In this document: positions 28,074 to 35,399 of the stretch, piece by piece
Numbering within the stretch: position 1 is the stretch's first letter
How the letters are laid out: every line of letters starts with the position of its first letter
Source of the DNA: Novosphingobium pokkalii
Lineage (GTDB): Bacteria > Pseudomonadota > Alphaproteobacteria > Sphingomonadales > Sphingomonadaceae
Reading direction: 5' to 3'
Length of the DNA stretch: 64,000 nucleotides
Assembly (NCBI RefSeq): GCF_014652855.1
Contig: NZ_BMZP01000008.1
Span: forward strand, 62,001-126,000
Made by a program: the position numbers and the translations under genes
The notes under the pieces: generated by a model
Database searches by the model: none
The model's input: only the letters and a program-made list of their open reading frames with translations
What the model was told of the DNA's origin: nothing

Positions 28074-28176
28074 CGCCCGAGCGACAGGCGCGCCGTTTTC
28101 TCCTAGGCGGCGTGAACAAGTTCGATTGACCGATGACGCCCAGTTGCAAACATTTGTAGGGACTGATGCCGAAGAA

Positions 28177-28264
28177 GCGGGGCCCCGGATCAAGTCCGGG
28201 GCGACGTTAAGGGATAGAAAATAAAAACTTTCTTCGTCACCCCGGACTTGATCCGGGGTCCCGC
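28177..28264. repeat. REPIN-like inverted pair, family B
   Basis: A 30-base arm with core CCCCGGATCAAGTCCGGGG (28177-28206) and its inverted copy with core CCCCGGACTTGATCCGGGG (28235-28264) flank 28 AT-rich bases. Each core is itself a palindrome. This type is common between genes in sphingomonads. The rest of the gap from 28074 to 28335 shows no gene. Confidence 0.88.
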
Positions 28265-28335
28265 TCGGTGGCTTGCGCCATGGCAACTCGCCACCAATCA
28301 CGGCCGTTCACGAGCCACTGAGTTGTCCAAGCGGC

Positions 28336-28539
28336 CTAGGACGCCAATTTTCTGGGCGGTTGGGCAAAGATTTGCTCGGGCGTCTCGGTAACCGTGATCT
28401 TGCCATCCTTTTGACCTGCCAGAAACCAGACGTCGGTGACTTCACCGTCCATGGCCTGCACGGAACTGACGTGTTCGAGATTGACGTGGATGGGATGCTC
28501 TCCGCGTGCCGTCTTCTCGGTAAGAGTTATCCAGTGCAT
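28336..28539 (-). CDS. Small protein, weakly FlbD-like, function unknown
   Basis: This 67-residue protein has a near-perfect ribosome site, AGGAGGGATAG directly before the ATG, so it is probably real. The pattern MHWITLTEK, PIHVNLEHVSSVQ, TDVWFLAGQ, KITVTETPEQI resembles the small beta-rich FlbD/SwrD-like proteins (hydrophobic start, polar-N-L turn, glycine turn, V-x-E-(T/S)-P-x-x-I). No flagellar genes are nearby, so flagellar function is doubtful. Its base composition is less GC-rich than its neighbours and it sits next to a repeat pair, so it may be a recent arrival. Confidence 0.6.
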   Translation of the reverse strand: MHWITLTEKTARGEHPIHVNLEHVSSVQAMDGEVTDVWFLAGQKDGKITVTETPEQIFAQPPRKLAS

Positions 28540-28745
28540 CTATCCCTCCTGTGGAATCGGCGGAAAAGTAAGAAAGTCGCGTGAGTGACGATAGCCCCGC
28601 ATGAGATGCAAGAATCCAGAATGCAGCAGCGCCGCGCTTGCATTTTCGGCCCGATCCGCTAAGGGCCGCCGCTTCCCCGTCATGGTCATCCCTGGAGGCG
28701 TGACGGCAGGAACATGCAACAGATTCTTTTTGGAAGGTATTTCAC

Positions 28746-29354
28746 ATGAGCGAGACGCTGACCCTGTCGGCTGAGCTGCGCGAACGGGCAGGCAAGGGAG
28801 CCTCCCGTGCCCTGCGTCGCGAAGGCCGCACCCCCGCCGTGGTTTATGGCGGCAACCAGGAACCGGTTGCCATCCACCTCGAGGAAAAGGAACTGGCCCG
28901 CGCCCTTGGCACCGGTCACTTCTTCAACTCGATCGTCGAACTGACCATCGGCGGCCAGACCGTCCGCACGCTCGCCAAGGACGTGGCCTTCCACGCCGTG
29001 ACCGACCGTCCGCAGCACGCCGACTTCCTGCGCGTTTCGGCCAACGCCGAAGTGCACGTGAACGTGCCGGTCGTGTTCCAGAACGAAGAAAAGGCCCCCG
29101 GCATCAAGGCTGGCGGCGTGCTCAACATCGTGCGCCACGAACTCGAACTGGTCTGCGAAGCCAACAAGATCCCCGATGACATCATCGTCGATCTGTCGGG
29201 CCTGGAAATCGGCGACTCGGTGCACATCAGCGCCGTGAAGCTGCCGGCTGGCGCCCGTTCGGCGATCACCGACCGCGATTTCACCATCGCCACGATCGCG
29301 ACTCCGACGGTGCTGACCGAAGAAGACGCCGGCGAAGCCACCACGGAAGGTTGA
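28746..29354 (+). CDS. rplY: Ribosomal protein L25/general stress protein Ctc
   Basis: This 202-residue long (CTC-type) L25 binds 5S rRNA in the large subunit. The N-terminal L25 domain has [30 protein letters not shown]. The C-terminal beta domain has [25 protein letters not shown] and [24 protein letters not shown]. It ends with an acidic tail. GGAAGG precedes the ATG at a suitable distance. The 206-base upstream gap (28540-28745) may hold its promoter (TTGCAT near 28640). It precedes pth, the standard ctc-pth order, but a strong terminator lies between. Confidence 0.96.
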   Translation: MSETLTLSAELRERAGKGASRALRREGRTPAVVYGGNQEPVAIHLEEKELARALGTGHFFNSIVELTIGGQTVRTLAKDVAFHAVTDRPQHADFLRVSANAEVHVNVPVVFQNEEKAPGIKAGGVLNIVRHELELVCEANKIPDDIIVDLSGLEIGDSVHISAVKLPAGARSAITDRDFTIATIATPTVLTEEDAGEATTEG

Positions 29355-29396
29355 TCCTTCCGGGTCTGCCATTCGCGCAGACCGGCACGCTATCGG

Positions 29397-29432
29397 GAAA
29401 CCCCTTCTGCCGCGCAGGAGGGGTTTCTTTTT
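29397..29432 (+). terminator. Strong rho-independent terminator between rplY and pth
   Basis: GAAACCCCTTCTGC (29397-29410), loop CGC, GCAGGAGGGGTTTC (29414-29427), then TTTTT. The 14-bp stem has one G-T pair. It ends 31 bases before the pth start, so pth expression depends on read-through or its own promoter. Confidence 0.88.
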
Positions 29433-29463
29433 GGAAGTGGACCAGCGGCAAGGAGCCTTTGCC

Positions 29464-30033
29464 ATGCAACTCTGGGTCGGCCTGGGAAATCCGGGTCCGC
29501 AATACGCGCTGCACCGTCACAACGTGGGCTTCATGGCGCTCGACACCCTGGCCGACGTGCACGGCTTCGGCCCGGTGCAGAAGAAGTTCCAGGGCTGGGT
29601 GCAGGAAGGTCGCCTGGGCGGGCAGAAGGTGATCCTGCTCAAGCCCGCCACCTTCATGAACGAAAGCGGCCGCGCCGTGGGCGAGGCGCTGCGGTTCTAC
29701 AAGCTGTCCACCGCCGCGCTGACCGTGTTTCACGACGAGCTGGACCTCGCCCCGTTCAAGGTGAAAGTGAAGCAGGGCGGCGGGCATGCCGGGCACAACG
29801 GCCTGCGCTCCATCGACCAGCATTGCGGCGCCGATTTCCGCCGCGTGCGCCTGGGCATCGGCCACCCCGGCCACAAGGATCGCGTGACCGGCTATGTGCT
29901 TGGCCCCTTCGCCAAGGCAGAGCAGGATGGCCTGGTCACCATGCTCGGCGCGGTGGCCGCCGAGGCGGAGCGCCTGGCCCAGGGCGACGATACCCGTTTC
30001 ATGAACGACGTGGCCCTGCGCCAGCAGGACTGA
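29464..30033 (+). CDS. pth: Peptidyl-tRNA hydrolase
   Basis: This 189-residue enzyme frees tRNA from peptidyl-tRNA dropped by stalled ribosomes. It has WVGLGNPGPQYALHRHNVGF with catalytic His19, KPATFMNESGR with Asn67, FHDELDLAPF with the catalytic Asp near 91-94, and GGGHAGHNGLRSI. AAGGAG lies 8 bases before the ATG at 29464. An earlier in-frame start would add 11 residues without support. Confidence 0.97.
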   Translation: MQLWVGLGNPGPQYALHRHNVGFMALDTLADVHGFGPVQKKFQGWVQEGRLGGQKVILLKPATFMNESGRAVGEALRFYKLSTAALTVFHDELDLAPFKVKVKQGGGHAGHNGLRSIDQHCGADFRRVRLGIGHPGHKDRVTGYVLGPFAKAEQDGLVTMLGAVAAEAERLAQGDDTRFMNDVALRQQD

Positions 30034-30037
30034 AACA

Positions 30038-30134
30038 CCCTGAAAAGGTAAATCGCAATTTGCCGTAAAAGCGTCGGAAACGCTTACAGAGGGCATATCC
30101 CTGAAACAGCATTGACCACCAGAAATCCCTGAAA
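30038..30134 (+). promoter_or_regulatory. Possible activator sites upstream of the sigma-54 promoter
   Basis: An inverted repeat AAGCGT-N5-ACGCTT (30069-30085) lies about 60 bases before the -24 element. CCCTGAAA occurs three times (30038, 30099, 30127), the last two within identical ATCCCTGAAA (30097-30106, 30125-30134) 28 bases apart. These positions suit an enhancer-binding activator. Confidence 0.35.
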
Positions 30135-30141
30135 TCCTGGA

Positions 30142-30158
30142 TTGGCACCACATTTGCT
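30142..30158 (+). promoter_or_regulatory. Sigma-54 (RpoN) promoter for the PEP-CTERM gene
   Basis: TTGGCACCACATTTGCT carries the -24 TGGCAC and -12 TTGCT elements. Exactly ten bases lie between the invariant GG (30144-30145) and GC (30156-30157). The ATG is 84 bases downstream, leaving a leader of about 70 bases. Confidence 0.75.
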
Positions 30159-30241
30159 TATTATCCTGTCAACCAAAGATGTCCGTCCTCGGATTTGACA
30201 TTTTTGCTTTGGACATTCGGGAATTCGACAGGGGACCGATC

Positions 30242-30616
30242 ATGAAGCGTTCGTTTGCCATCCTCGCCGCCGCGCTGACCACCACCGTCGCCGCCGCGCC
30301 GGCCCACGCCACGTTCTTCCACACGCACTATTGCAACTGCGGCCACTCGGCCGGCGCGGCCATGTGCGGCAGCACTTCGTCCAGCTCGACCTCGACCTCG
30401 TCGACCTCGGGCGGCAGCACCACGTCTTCCTCGACCACGTCGGGCGGTTCGACCACCTCCTCGACTTCGGGTGGCAGCACCACGACCTCGTCGACCTCGG
30501 GCGGCAGCACCACCTCGTCGTCGACCGGCGGCACCGACGTGCCGGAACCGGGCATGCTCGGCCTGATGGGTGCGGGCCTTGCCGGCCTCGCTTTCGTGCG
30601 TCGCCGTCGCCGCTAA
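30242..30616 (+). CDS. PEP-CTERM sorting protein with Ser/Thr-rich repeats
   Basis: This 124-residue exported protein has a signal peptide (MKRSFAILAAALTTTVAAAPAHA) and a short Cys-containing head (HYCNCGHSAGAAMCG). About 55 residues of Ser/Thr/Gly repeats contain TSGGSTT four times. It ends in VPEPGMLGLMGAGLAGLAF followed by five Arg. VPEP, the hydrophobic helix and the basic tail form the PEP-CTERM signal processed by exosortase. Such proteins are usually heavily glycosylated and surface-bound in polysaccharide-making bacteria. No exosortase is in the window. AGGGGA lies 7 bases before the ATG. Transcription is probably sigma-54 dependent, matching the known PrsK/PrsR-RpoN link in these systems. 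Confidence 0.87.
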   Translation: MKRSFAILAAALTTTVAAAPAHATFFHTHYCNCGHSAGAAMCGSTSSSSTSTSSTSGGSTTSSSTTSGGSTTSSTSGGSTTTSSTSGGSTTSSSTGGTDVPEPGMLGLMGAGLAGLAFVRRRRR

Positions 30617-30718
30617 GAGCCAAGCGCCGGGGCGGGAATTTCCGGCACAGGGACGGGCGCGCATCTTCGGGTGCGCCCCGGCCGGCCTCGCCCTCTTCGC
30701 GATGTTTCTCCTGGCGCC

Positions 30719-30765
30719 GTCCAAGCCTGGCTTGGGCGGCGCCTCGCGTTTTGCCGGGCTTGGAC
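30719..30765. terminator. Inverted repeat between the PEP-CTERM and TPR genes
   Basis: GTCCAAGCC (30719-30727) and GGCTTGGAC (30757-30765) match perfectly with a 29-base loop, directly before the TPR gene stop. It is a weak terminator candidate for the two converging genes. Confidence 0.4.
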
Positions 30766-30767
30766 GA

Positions 30768-32351
30768 TCAGCGTGCCTGCGCGCGGGCGAGATCGGCACG
30801 GAACAGGCGGTTGGCCGGGTCGGCATCGACCGCGCGCTGCAACAGGCGCTGCGCCGCCTCTGGCTCCTGCCCGGCGTTGAGCCGCGCCAGGCCGGCCATG
30901 TGCAGCATGTCGGGATCGCGCGGCGCCAGCAGCAGCGCGCGGTCGGCATAGGCGATCGCCTCATGGTGCTGCCCCGCGTTGCTGCATGCCAGCGCCAGGC
31001 GCTTGAGCACTTCGGCATCGCCGCCCTCGCCCAGCAAGGCGGAATAGGCGGCAATGGCCCCTGCCCAATCGCGCAGCCCCAGCGCTGCCTGCCCGTCGGC
31101 CGCCAGCTTCTGATCCTGTTGCCACTGCGCCGATTTCGTCCGCGCGGCCAGGGTATCGGCGGCAGGATCTCCCGCCGCCCGCGCCGCGCGCAGCGCCAGG
31201 TCCAGCTCGCGCGGCCCGGCAAGGCGCGAATCCGACAGGGGCCGCACCGTGCGCAAGGCCGTGGCCGGATCACCGGTGGCCAGTTGCGCCTCGGCCAGCA
31301 TCATGCGCGAATAGGGGTTCTGCGGCGAGAGCAGCAGCGCGCGGGCAAACATCACCCGCGCCTGTTCGGGATGGCCCAGCCGCAGCAGGGCCTCGGCATA
31401 GGTCAGCCCGTTGGGCGTGCGCGGATCGAGATCGACCTCGTGCGGGGCCAGCAATTGCCGCACCTTGTCCCAATCGCCCTTTTCGCTGGCGAACTGCACC
31501 TGGAGATCGAGCACGCGCGAATCCCCCGGCGCCAGCCGCGCCGCCTTGCCGATCAGGCCGATCGCCTGGTCCAGCTTGCCCTGCATGTCGGCCAGGTTGG
31601 CCCGCTCGATCAGCGGCTCGATCCGCGCCGGATAGGCGGCAATCGCGCGGTCATAGGCGGTGGCCGCCGCATCGAGCTGCCCCTGCTTCACCCGCAAGGC
31701 GCCTTCGACCATGGCCGTATCCAGCCCCTTGGGATCGAGGCGTTGCATTACCGCCAGGACCTGCTCGGCCGCCGGATAATCCTCTGCCGTGATCAGGAAG
31801 CGGGCATAGTCGCGCGCCAGTTGCGCGTTGTCCCCGGCCGCCATGCCCTGGCGAAAGGCGGACAGCGCCTGGGCATTGTCACCCAGCGCCTGCTGCGCCG
31901 CGGCCCGCAGGCGCCATGCATCGGCATCGCCGTCCTGGCCCAGCAACGTCAGCGCCTGGCGCGGCAGGCCGCGCAGCAGCGCCGCCTCGGCTTTCATGCG
32001 ATTGACCGCCGGGCCTTTCGCCCCGGCCTCTTCCAGGCGGGCCAGGGTGGACTGCGCCCCGTCGCCATCGCCCAGTTGCAATTGCGCGCGGGCGAGCAGG
32101 CGCAACAGATCGCGCGTATCGGGCATCGACAGCTTGCCCGCATCGAGCGCGGCCAGCGCCTCCACCCGTGCGCTGCCAAAGTCCTGCGCGGCAAAGGCGC
32201 TGCGCGCCTTGTCGGCGTGGCGCGCGGGGCTGTCGCCGCAACCGGCCACGGCGAACACCAGGGCCAGAGCCGATGCGAGCAGGGTTGCCCGCCCTGGGCG
32301 GCGGGGCCAGGAAGAACATGGCCGGGAAGAACACGGAACGGCGCGGATCAT
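30768..32351 (-). CDS. TPR-repeat lipoprotein
   Basis: This 527-residue protein has an N-terminal signal ending in FAVAGC, a lipobox, so it is anchored in the envelope. The rest is tandem tetratricopeptide repeats. Examples are ADKARSAFAAQDFGSARVEALAAL, GQLDAAATAYDRAIAAYPARIEPLIE, GHPEQARVMFARALLLSPQNP, and GQHHEAIAYADRALLLAPRDP near the end. TPR scaffolds mediate protein contacts. It converges on a PEP-CTERM gene, and those systems often include a TPR lipoprotein (PrsT), but PrsT is much longer and I do not make that assignment. The ATG giving MIRAVP is the first consistent start. Confidence 0.82.
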   Translation of the reverse strand: MIRAVPCSSRPCSSWPRRPGRATLLASALALVFAVAGCGDSPARHADKARSAFAAQDFGSARVEALAALDAGKLSMPDTRDLLRLLARAQLQLGDGDGAQSTLARLEEAGAKGPAVNRMKAEAALLRGLPRQALTLLGQDGDADAWRLRAAAQQALGDNAQALSAFRQGMAAGDNAQLARDYARFLITAEDYPAAEQVLAVMQRLDPKGLDTAMVEGALRVKQGQLDAAATAYDRAIAAYPARIEPLIERANLADMQGKLDQAIGLIGKAARLAPGDSRVLDLQVQFASEKGDWDKVRQLLAPHEVDLDPRTPNGLTYAEALLRLGHPEQARVMFARALLLSPQNPYSRMMLAEAQLATGDPATALRTVRPLSDSRLAGPRELDLALRAARAAGDPAADTLAARTKSAQWQQDQKLAADGQAALGLRDWAGAIAAYSALLGEGGDAEVLKRLALACSNAGQHHEAIAYADRALLLAPRDPDMLHMAGLARLNAGQEPEAAQRLLQRAVDADPANRLFRADLARAQAR

Positions 32352-32522
32352 GCCGCCATGCCATGCCAGCAAGGCCTGAAACTTCCATGAAGATTGCCTC
32401 TCACCCCCGCAAAACCCCTGGTCCATGCCCCCTGCCCCCTTGACCTTGGGCCTGCAACCCACCATCGCCACCGGCAATACGCGGCCCCGCATCGGCTTGG
32501 GGCCATAGCCAAGGACACGAAA

Positions 32523-33623
32523 ATGGGTTTTCGTTGCGGGATCGTCGGCCTTCCCAACGTCGGCAAGTCGACGCTGTTCAACGCGCTGACCGAAACGCAG
32601 GCCGCCCAGGCCGCCAACTATCCGTTCTGCACGATCGAGCCCAACGTGGGCAATGTCGGCGTGCCCGATACCCGGCTCGACGCGCTGGCCAAGATCGCCG
32701 GCAGCCAGAAGATCATCCCCACCCAGCTCGGCTTTGTCGACATTGCCGGGCTGGTGCGCGGCGCATCCAAGGGCGAGGGCCTCGGCAACCAGTTCCTCGG
32801 CAACATCCGCGAAGTGGATGCGATCATCCACGTCCTGCGCTGCTTTGAAAACGACGATATCCAGCACGTGGACAACCGCGTCGATCCGCTGTCGGACGCC
32901 GATACGGTGGAAACCGAGCTGATGCTGTCCGATCTGGAAAGCCTGGAAAAGCGCGTGCCCGCCGCCGCGAAGAAGGCAACCAGCGGCGACAAGGAAGCCA
33001 AGGCCATGGCCTCCGTGCTCGGCCAGGCGCTGGAACTGCTGCGCGAAGGCAAGCCTGCCCGCCTGACCCAGCCCAAGGACGACGAGGAAGCGCGCCTGTT
33101 CCAGCAGGCCCAGCTCCTCACCGCCAAGCCGGTGCTCTATGTCTGCAACGTGGAAGAAGAAAGCGCCGCCACCGGCAACGCCCATTCCGCCCGCGTGTTT
33201 GAAAAGGCCAAGGCCGAAGGCGCCGAAGCCGTGGTCGTTTCCGCCGCGATCGAAGCGGACCTGATCGGCATGGAAACCGAAGAGCGCCTGGCTTTCCTGG
33301 AGGAACTCGGCCTGCACGAAACCGGCCTCAACCGCGTGATCCGCGCAGGCTATGATCTGTTGCACCTGCTGACCTTCTTCACCGTCGGCCCCAAGGAAGC
33401 GCGCGCCTGGACCGTCCACCAGGGCGCCAAGGCTCCCGAGGCCGCCGGCGAAATCCACTCCGACATGCAGCGCGGCTTCATCCGCGCCGAAACCATCGCC
33501 TATGACGATTTCGTCTCGCTGGGCGGTGAAGCGGCCGCGCGCGATGCCGGCAAGCTGCGCCAGGAAGGCAAGGAATACGTCGTCAAGGATGGCGACGTGA
33601 TGCACTTCAAGTTCAACGTATAA
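32523..33623 (+). CDS. ychF: Redox-regulated ATPase YchF (OLA1 family)
   Basis: This 366-residue Obg-family P-loop protein prefers ATP. It starts MGFRCGIVGLPNVGKSTLFN (G1), with ANYPFCTIEPNVG (switch I) and DIAGLVRGASKGEGLGNQFL (G3). The G4 position reads NVEEE in place of NKxD, the change that gives ATP specificity. A coiled-coil insertion (ESLEKRVPAAAKKA) and the C-terminal TGS domain ending KEYVVKDGDVMHFKFNV complete the family plan. It associates with ribosomes and the stress response in other bacteria. A hairpin terminator follows. Confidence 0.97.
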   Translation: MGFRCGIVGLPNVGKSTLFNALTETQAAQAANYPFCTIEPNVGNVGVPDTRLDALAKIAGSQKIIPTQLGFVDIAGLVRGASKGEGLGNQFLGNIREVDAIIHVLRCFENDDIQHVDNRVDPLSDADTVETELMLSDLESLEKRVPAAAKKATSGDKEAKAMASVLGQALELLREGKPARLTQPKDDEEARLFQQAQLLTAKPVLYVCNVEEESAATGNAHSARVFEKAKAEGAEAVVVSAAIEADLIGMETEERLAFLEELGLHETGLNRVIRAGYDLLHLLTFFTVGPKEARAWTVHQGAKAPEAAGEIHSDMQRGFIRAETIAYDDFVSLGGEAAARDAGKLRQEGKEYVVKDGDVMHFKFNV

Positions 33624-33630
33624 GCGGGTA

Positions 33631-33663
33631 GCCCGGAACCCTGCCATCGCTGCGGTTCCGGGC
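33631..33663 (+). terminator. Hairpin after ychF
   Basis: GCCCGGAACC (33631-33640) and GGTTCCGGGC (33654-33663) form a perfect 10-bp stem with a 13-base loop, eight bases after the stop. No long T-run follows. Confidence 0.6.
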
Positions 33664-33679
33664 CATTTCCACTGCCCAG

Positions 33680-33695
33680 TTGACGTAAGCGTAAA
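33680..33695 (+). promoter_or_regulatory. MerR-type box upstream of the MaoC-like gene
   Basis: TTGACGTAAGCGTAAA lies 20 bases before the ATG at 33716. It agrees at 13 of 16 positions with the box before the MerR gene (17600-17615), sharing TTGACGT, CGTAA and their spacing. TTGACG could also serve as the -35 element. Confidence 0.5.
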
Positions 33696-33715
33696 GCAGG
33701 TCCACCCTGCCCCCC

Positions 33716-34174
33716 ATGCGATACTATGAAGATCTGGAAGTGGGTGCCGTTTCCCGATTTGGGCAGCGCCACGTCACGCGCGAGGAAGTGGTGGAATTTG
33801 CGGGCAAGTATGATCCGCAGCCGTTCCACTTGTCCGACGAAGCGGCCGCCGCGACTCATTTCGGGCGGCTTTCGGCCAGCGGTTGGCACACTTGCGCCAT
33901 GACCATGGCGATGATCGTGGAGGAACAGGACCGAGCCGGTCACCAGGGCCTGGGCTCCCCCGGCATCGACGAGTTGCGCTGGCGCCATCCGGTCTATCCC
34001 GGCGACACCCTGCGCGTGGAAACCACGATCCTGAGCAAGCGCCGCAGTCAATCTCGCCCGGAGATGGGCCTGTTCCGCGCCGAGACGCGGGTGTGCAACC
34101 AAGATGACGTGATCGTGCTCACCATGGTCAGCAACGCGATGGTGGCCACGCGCGATCCCGACGGCACCGACTGA
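33716..34174 (+). CDS. MaoC family (R)-hydratase-like protein
   Basis: This 152-residue hot-dog protein of the MaoC/enoyl-CoA hydratase 2 type shows MRYYEDLEVGAVSRFGQRHVT, then AGKYDPQPFHLSDEAA with the catalytic Asp-x4-His pair, ATHFGRLSASGWHTCAM, and ELRWRHPVYPGDTLRVE. Relatives hydrate enoyl-CoA esters or act on mesaconyl- or methyl-branched CoAs. A MerR-type box resembling the LiuR operator lies just before the gene, which would suit branched-chain amino-acid or fatty-acid catabolism. That link is inference. It ends at a strong bidirectional terminator. Confidence 0.88.
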   Translation: MRYYEDLEVGAVSRFGQRHVTREEVVEFAGKYDPQPFHLSDEAAAATHFGRLSASGWHTCAMTMAMIVEEQDRAGHQGLGSPGIDELRWRHPVYPGDTLRVETTILSKRRSQSRPEMGLFRAETRVCNQDDVIVLTMVSNAMVATRDPDGTD

Positions 34175-34203
34175 ACCAGCCTCTCCTTTCCAGGCCCACG
34201 CAA

Positions 34204-34240
34204 GAAAGGGCGCGCAGACCTTGGCCTTGCGCGCCCTTTC
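34204..34240. terminator. Perfect 13-bp bidirectional terminator
   Basis: GAAAGGGCGCGCA (34204-34216), 11-base loop, TGCGCGCCCTTTC (34228-34240), between the converging MaoC and alanine-rich lipoprotein genes. Confidence 0.82.
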
Positions 34241-34261
34241 CCGTTTCACGGCAAGCCGTGC

Positions 34262-34711
34262 TTACATGTGCTGGGCCGAAGTCTGATCGGCCGTGACCGG
34301 ACGATGCAGCGTTGCCTGGCGCTTAGCGTGATGGCGTGCGTGGTGCTTCTTCGCCTTCTTGGGGTGGGTCTTGGCCCACTTCCAACGCTCCAGCGAACGC
34401 AGGCGCGTTTCCAGCGAATCCGCGCGGCTGCCGGCCGATTGCGCCGCCATCGAGGCAGCCTGCGCGGCCGAACCCGCACTTTGTGCAGCAGTCATCGCGT
34501 TGTTGGCCGAGCCCTGCGCCTGTGCCGCAGCCTGCGCCGCAGTATCGGCCGAACCCTGTGCCCGCTGCGCGGCGGTGAGCCCTTCATCGGCCCGCGCCTG
34601 CGCCTGATCGGCGGCTGCCTGTGCCCGCTTAACCGATCCGGTGGTTGCGCACCCTGCCAGCGCCATTGGCAGCAGTGCGGAAAGCAACACGATGTGGCGA
34701 CCCTTGTTCAT
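34262..34711 (-). CDS. Alanine-rich, coiled-coil lipoprotein (Lpp-like)
   Basis: This 149-residue lipoprotein has the signal MNKGRHIVLLSALLPMALAGC with Cys21. The mature part is a long Ala/Gln/Ser helix (QAAADQAQARADEGLTAAQR and similar), an alanine-zipper pattern like Lpp/OprI. LETRLRSLERW follows, then a basic His/Lys-rich tail (KKAKKHHARHHAKR). A trimeric coiled coil anchored in the outer membrane, with the basic tail touching peptidoglycan or nucleotides, is plausible. It does not end in the Lys of Lpp, so covalent attachment is not indicated. GAAACGCC precedes the ATG. Confidence 0.75.
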   Translation of the reverse strand: MNKGRHIVLLSALLPMALAGCATTGSVKRAQAAADQAQARADEGLTAAQRAQGSADTAAQAAAQAQGSANNAMTAAQSAGSAAQAASMAAQSAGSRADSLETRLRSLERWKWAKTHPKKAKKHHARHHAKRQATLHRPVTADQTSAQHM

Positions 34712-34834
34712 AGGCGTTTCCCTTAGTCTTTTGGCGCCCCCGCGCGATGGAAGACGCATGAGACGGCAAAGAGTCACCCCCGATTGGGCGAGAAAGCGCC
34801 AGATTGGTGTTTTTGCGGGATATGGCGCCGAAAC

Positions 34835-35329
34835 CTACATCGGTTTGCACTGAACGTTACCTTTGGCGGTATACACCGGGCGGCTGTCGGCATCGGTGAT
34901 CACCACCTGCCCGGTAAAGCTGTCGATCACCCCCATGGTCTTGGCCTTGCCATCCTCGATCCGCGTCAGCGTCAGCGCCCATTCCCGGCCAGTGTAGTGC
35001 GACCAGCCATGCTGCGGCAGCCGGGCACTGCCCTTGTCGGCGGCCAGGACCACGATCTGGTCCTTGATCTTGATCAGGCCGCGATCTTCCTGAGCCAGCA
35101 GCACCGCCCCCATGCCGCCGCCTTCGGGCACGAAGTTGCAGCCCGAGCCGGTCAGCTTGCCCTTGGTGATGTCGAAGAAATCAATCACCTGCGGGCTGAT
35201 CTCCTGCGCCGGCGCCCGCTCCTTCTGCGCCGCCTCCACCTGCGCAATCGCCGCCGCGTCGCTCTGCTGCGGCGCCTTGTGGCAGGCGGCAACGGCCAGC
35301 AGAGGCAAAGCCAGAACAATCAACCGCAT
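34835..35329 (-). CDS. Conserved lipoprotein of unknown function
   Basis: This 164-residue protein starts MRLIVLALPLLAVAAC, a clear lipobox (Cys16). The mature domain begins after a short charged linker at EISPQVIDFFDITKGKLTGSGCNFVP and contains VLLAQEDRGLIKIKDQIVVL and HYTGREWALTLTRIED. It ends with VVITDADSRPVYTAKGNVQC. I do not recognise a family; the pattern is a small all-beta domain with two cysteines (CNF, VQC) that may form a disulfide. GGGAGAGA precedes the ATG. It sits between mutL (upstream, 70 bases) and the alanine-rich lipoprotein, all on the minus strand. Confidence 0.65.
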   Translation of the reverse strand: MRLIVLALPLLAVAACHKAPQQSDAAAIAQVEAAQKERAPAQEISPQVIDFFDITKGKLTGSGCNFVPEGGGMGAVLLAQEDRGLIKIKDQIVVLAADKGSARLPQHGWSHYTGREWALTLTRIEDGKAKTMGVIDSFTGQVVITDADSRPVYTAKGNVQCKPM

Positions 35330-35399
35330 GATCTCTCTCCCAAAACGATCCTCCCCCACCCGGGAGAGGTGGCGGACCACAGGTCCGACGGAGGGGGCA

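Noticed and set aside
30768..32351. TPR lipoprotein as PrsT of a PEP-CTERM system
   Set aside because: PrsT is far longer, and no exosortase or PrsK/PrsR genes are nearby. Being next to a PEP-CTERM gene is not enough.
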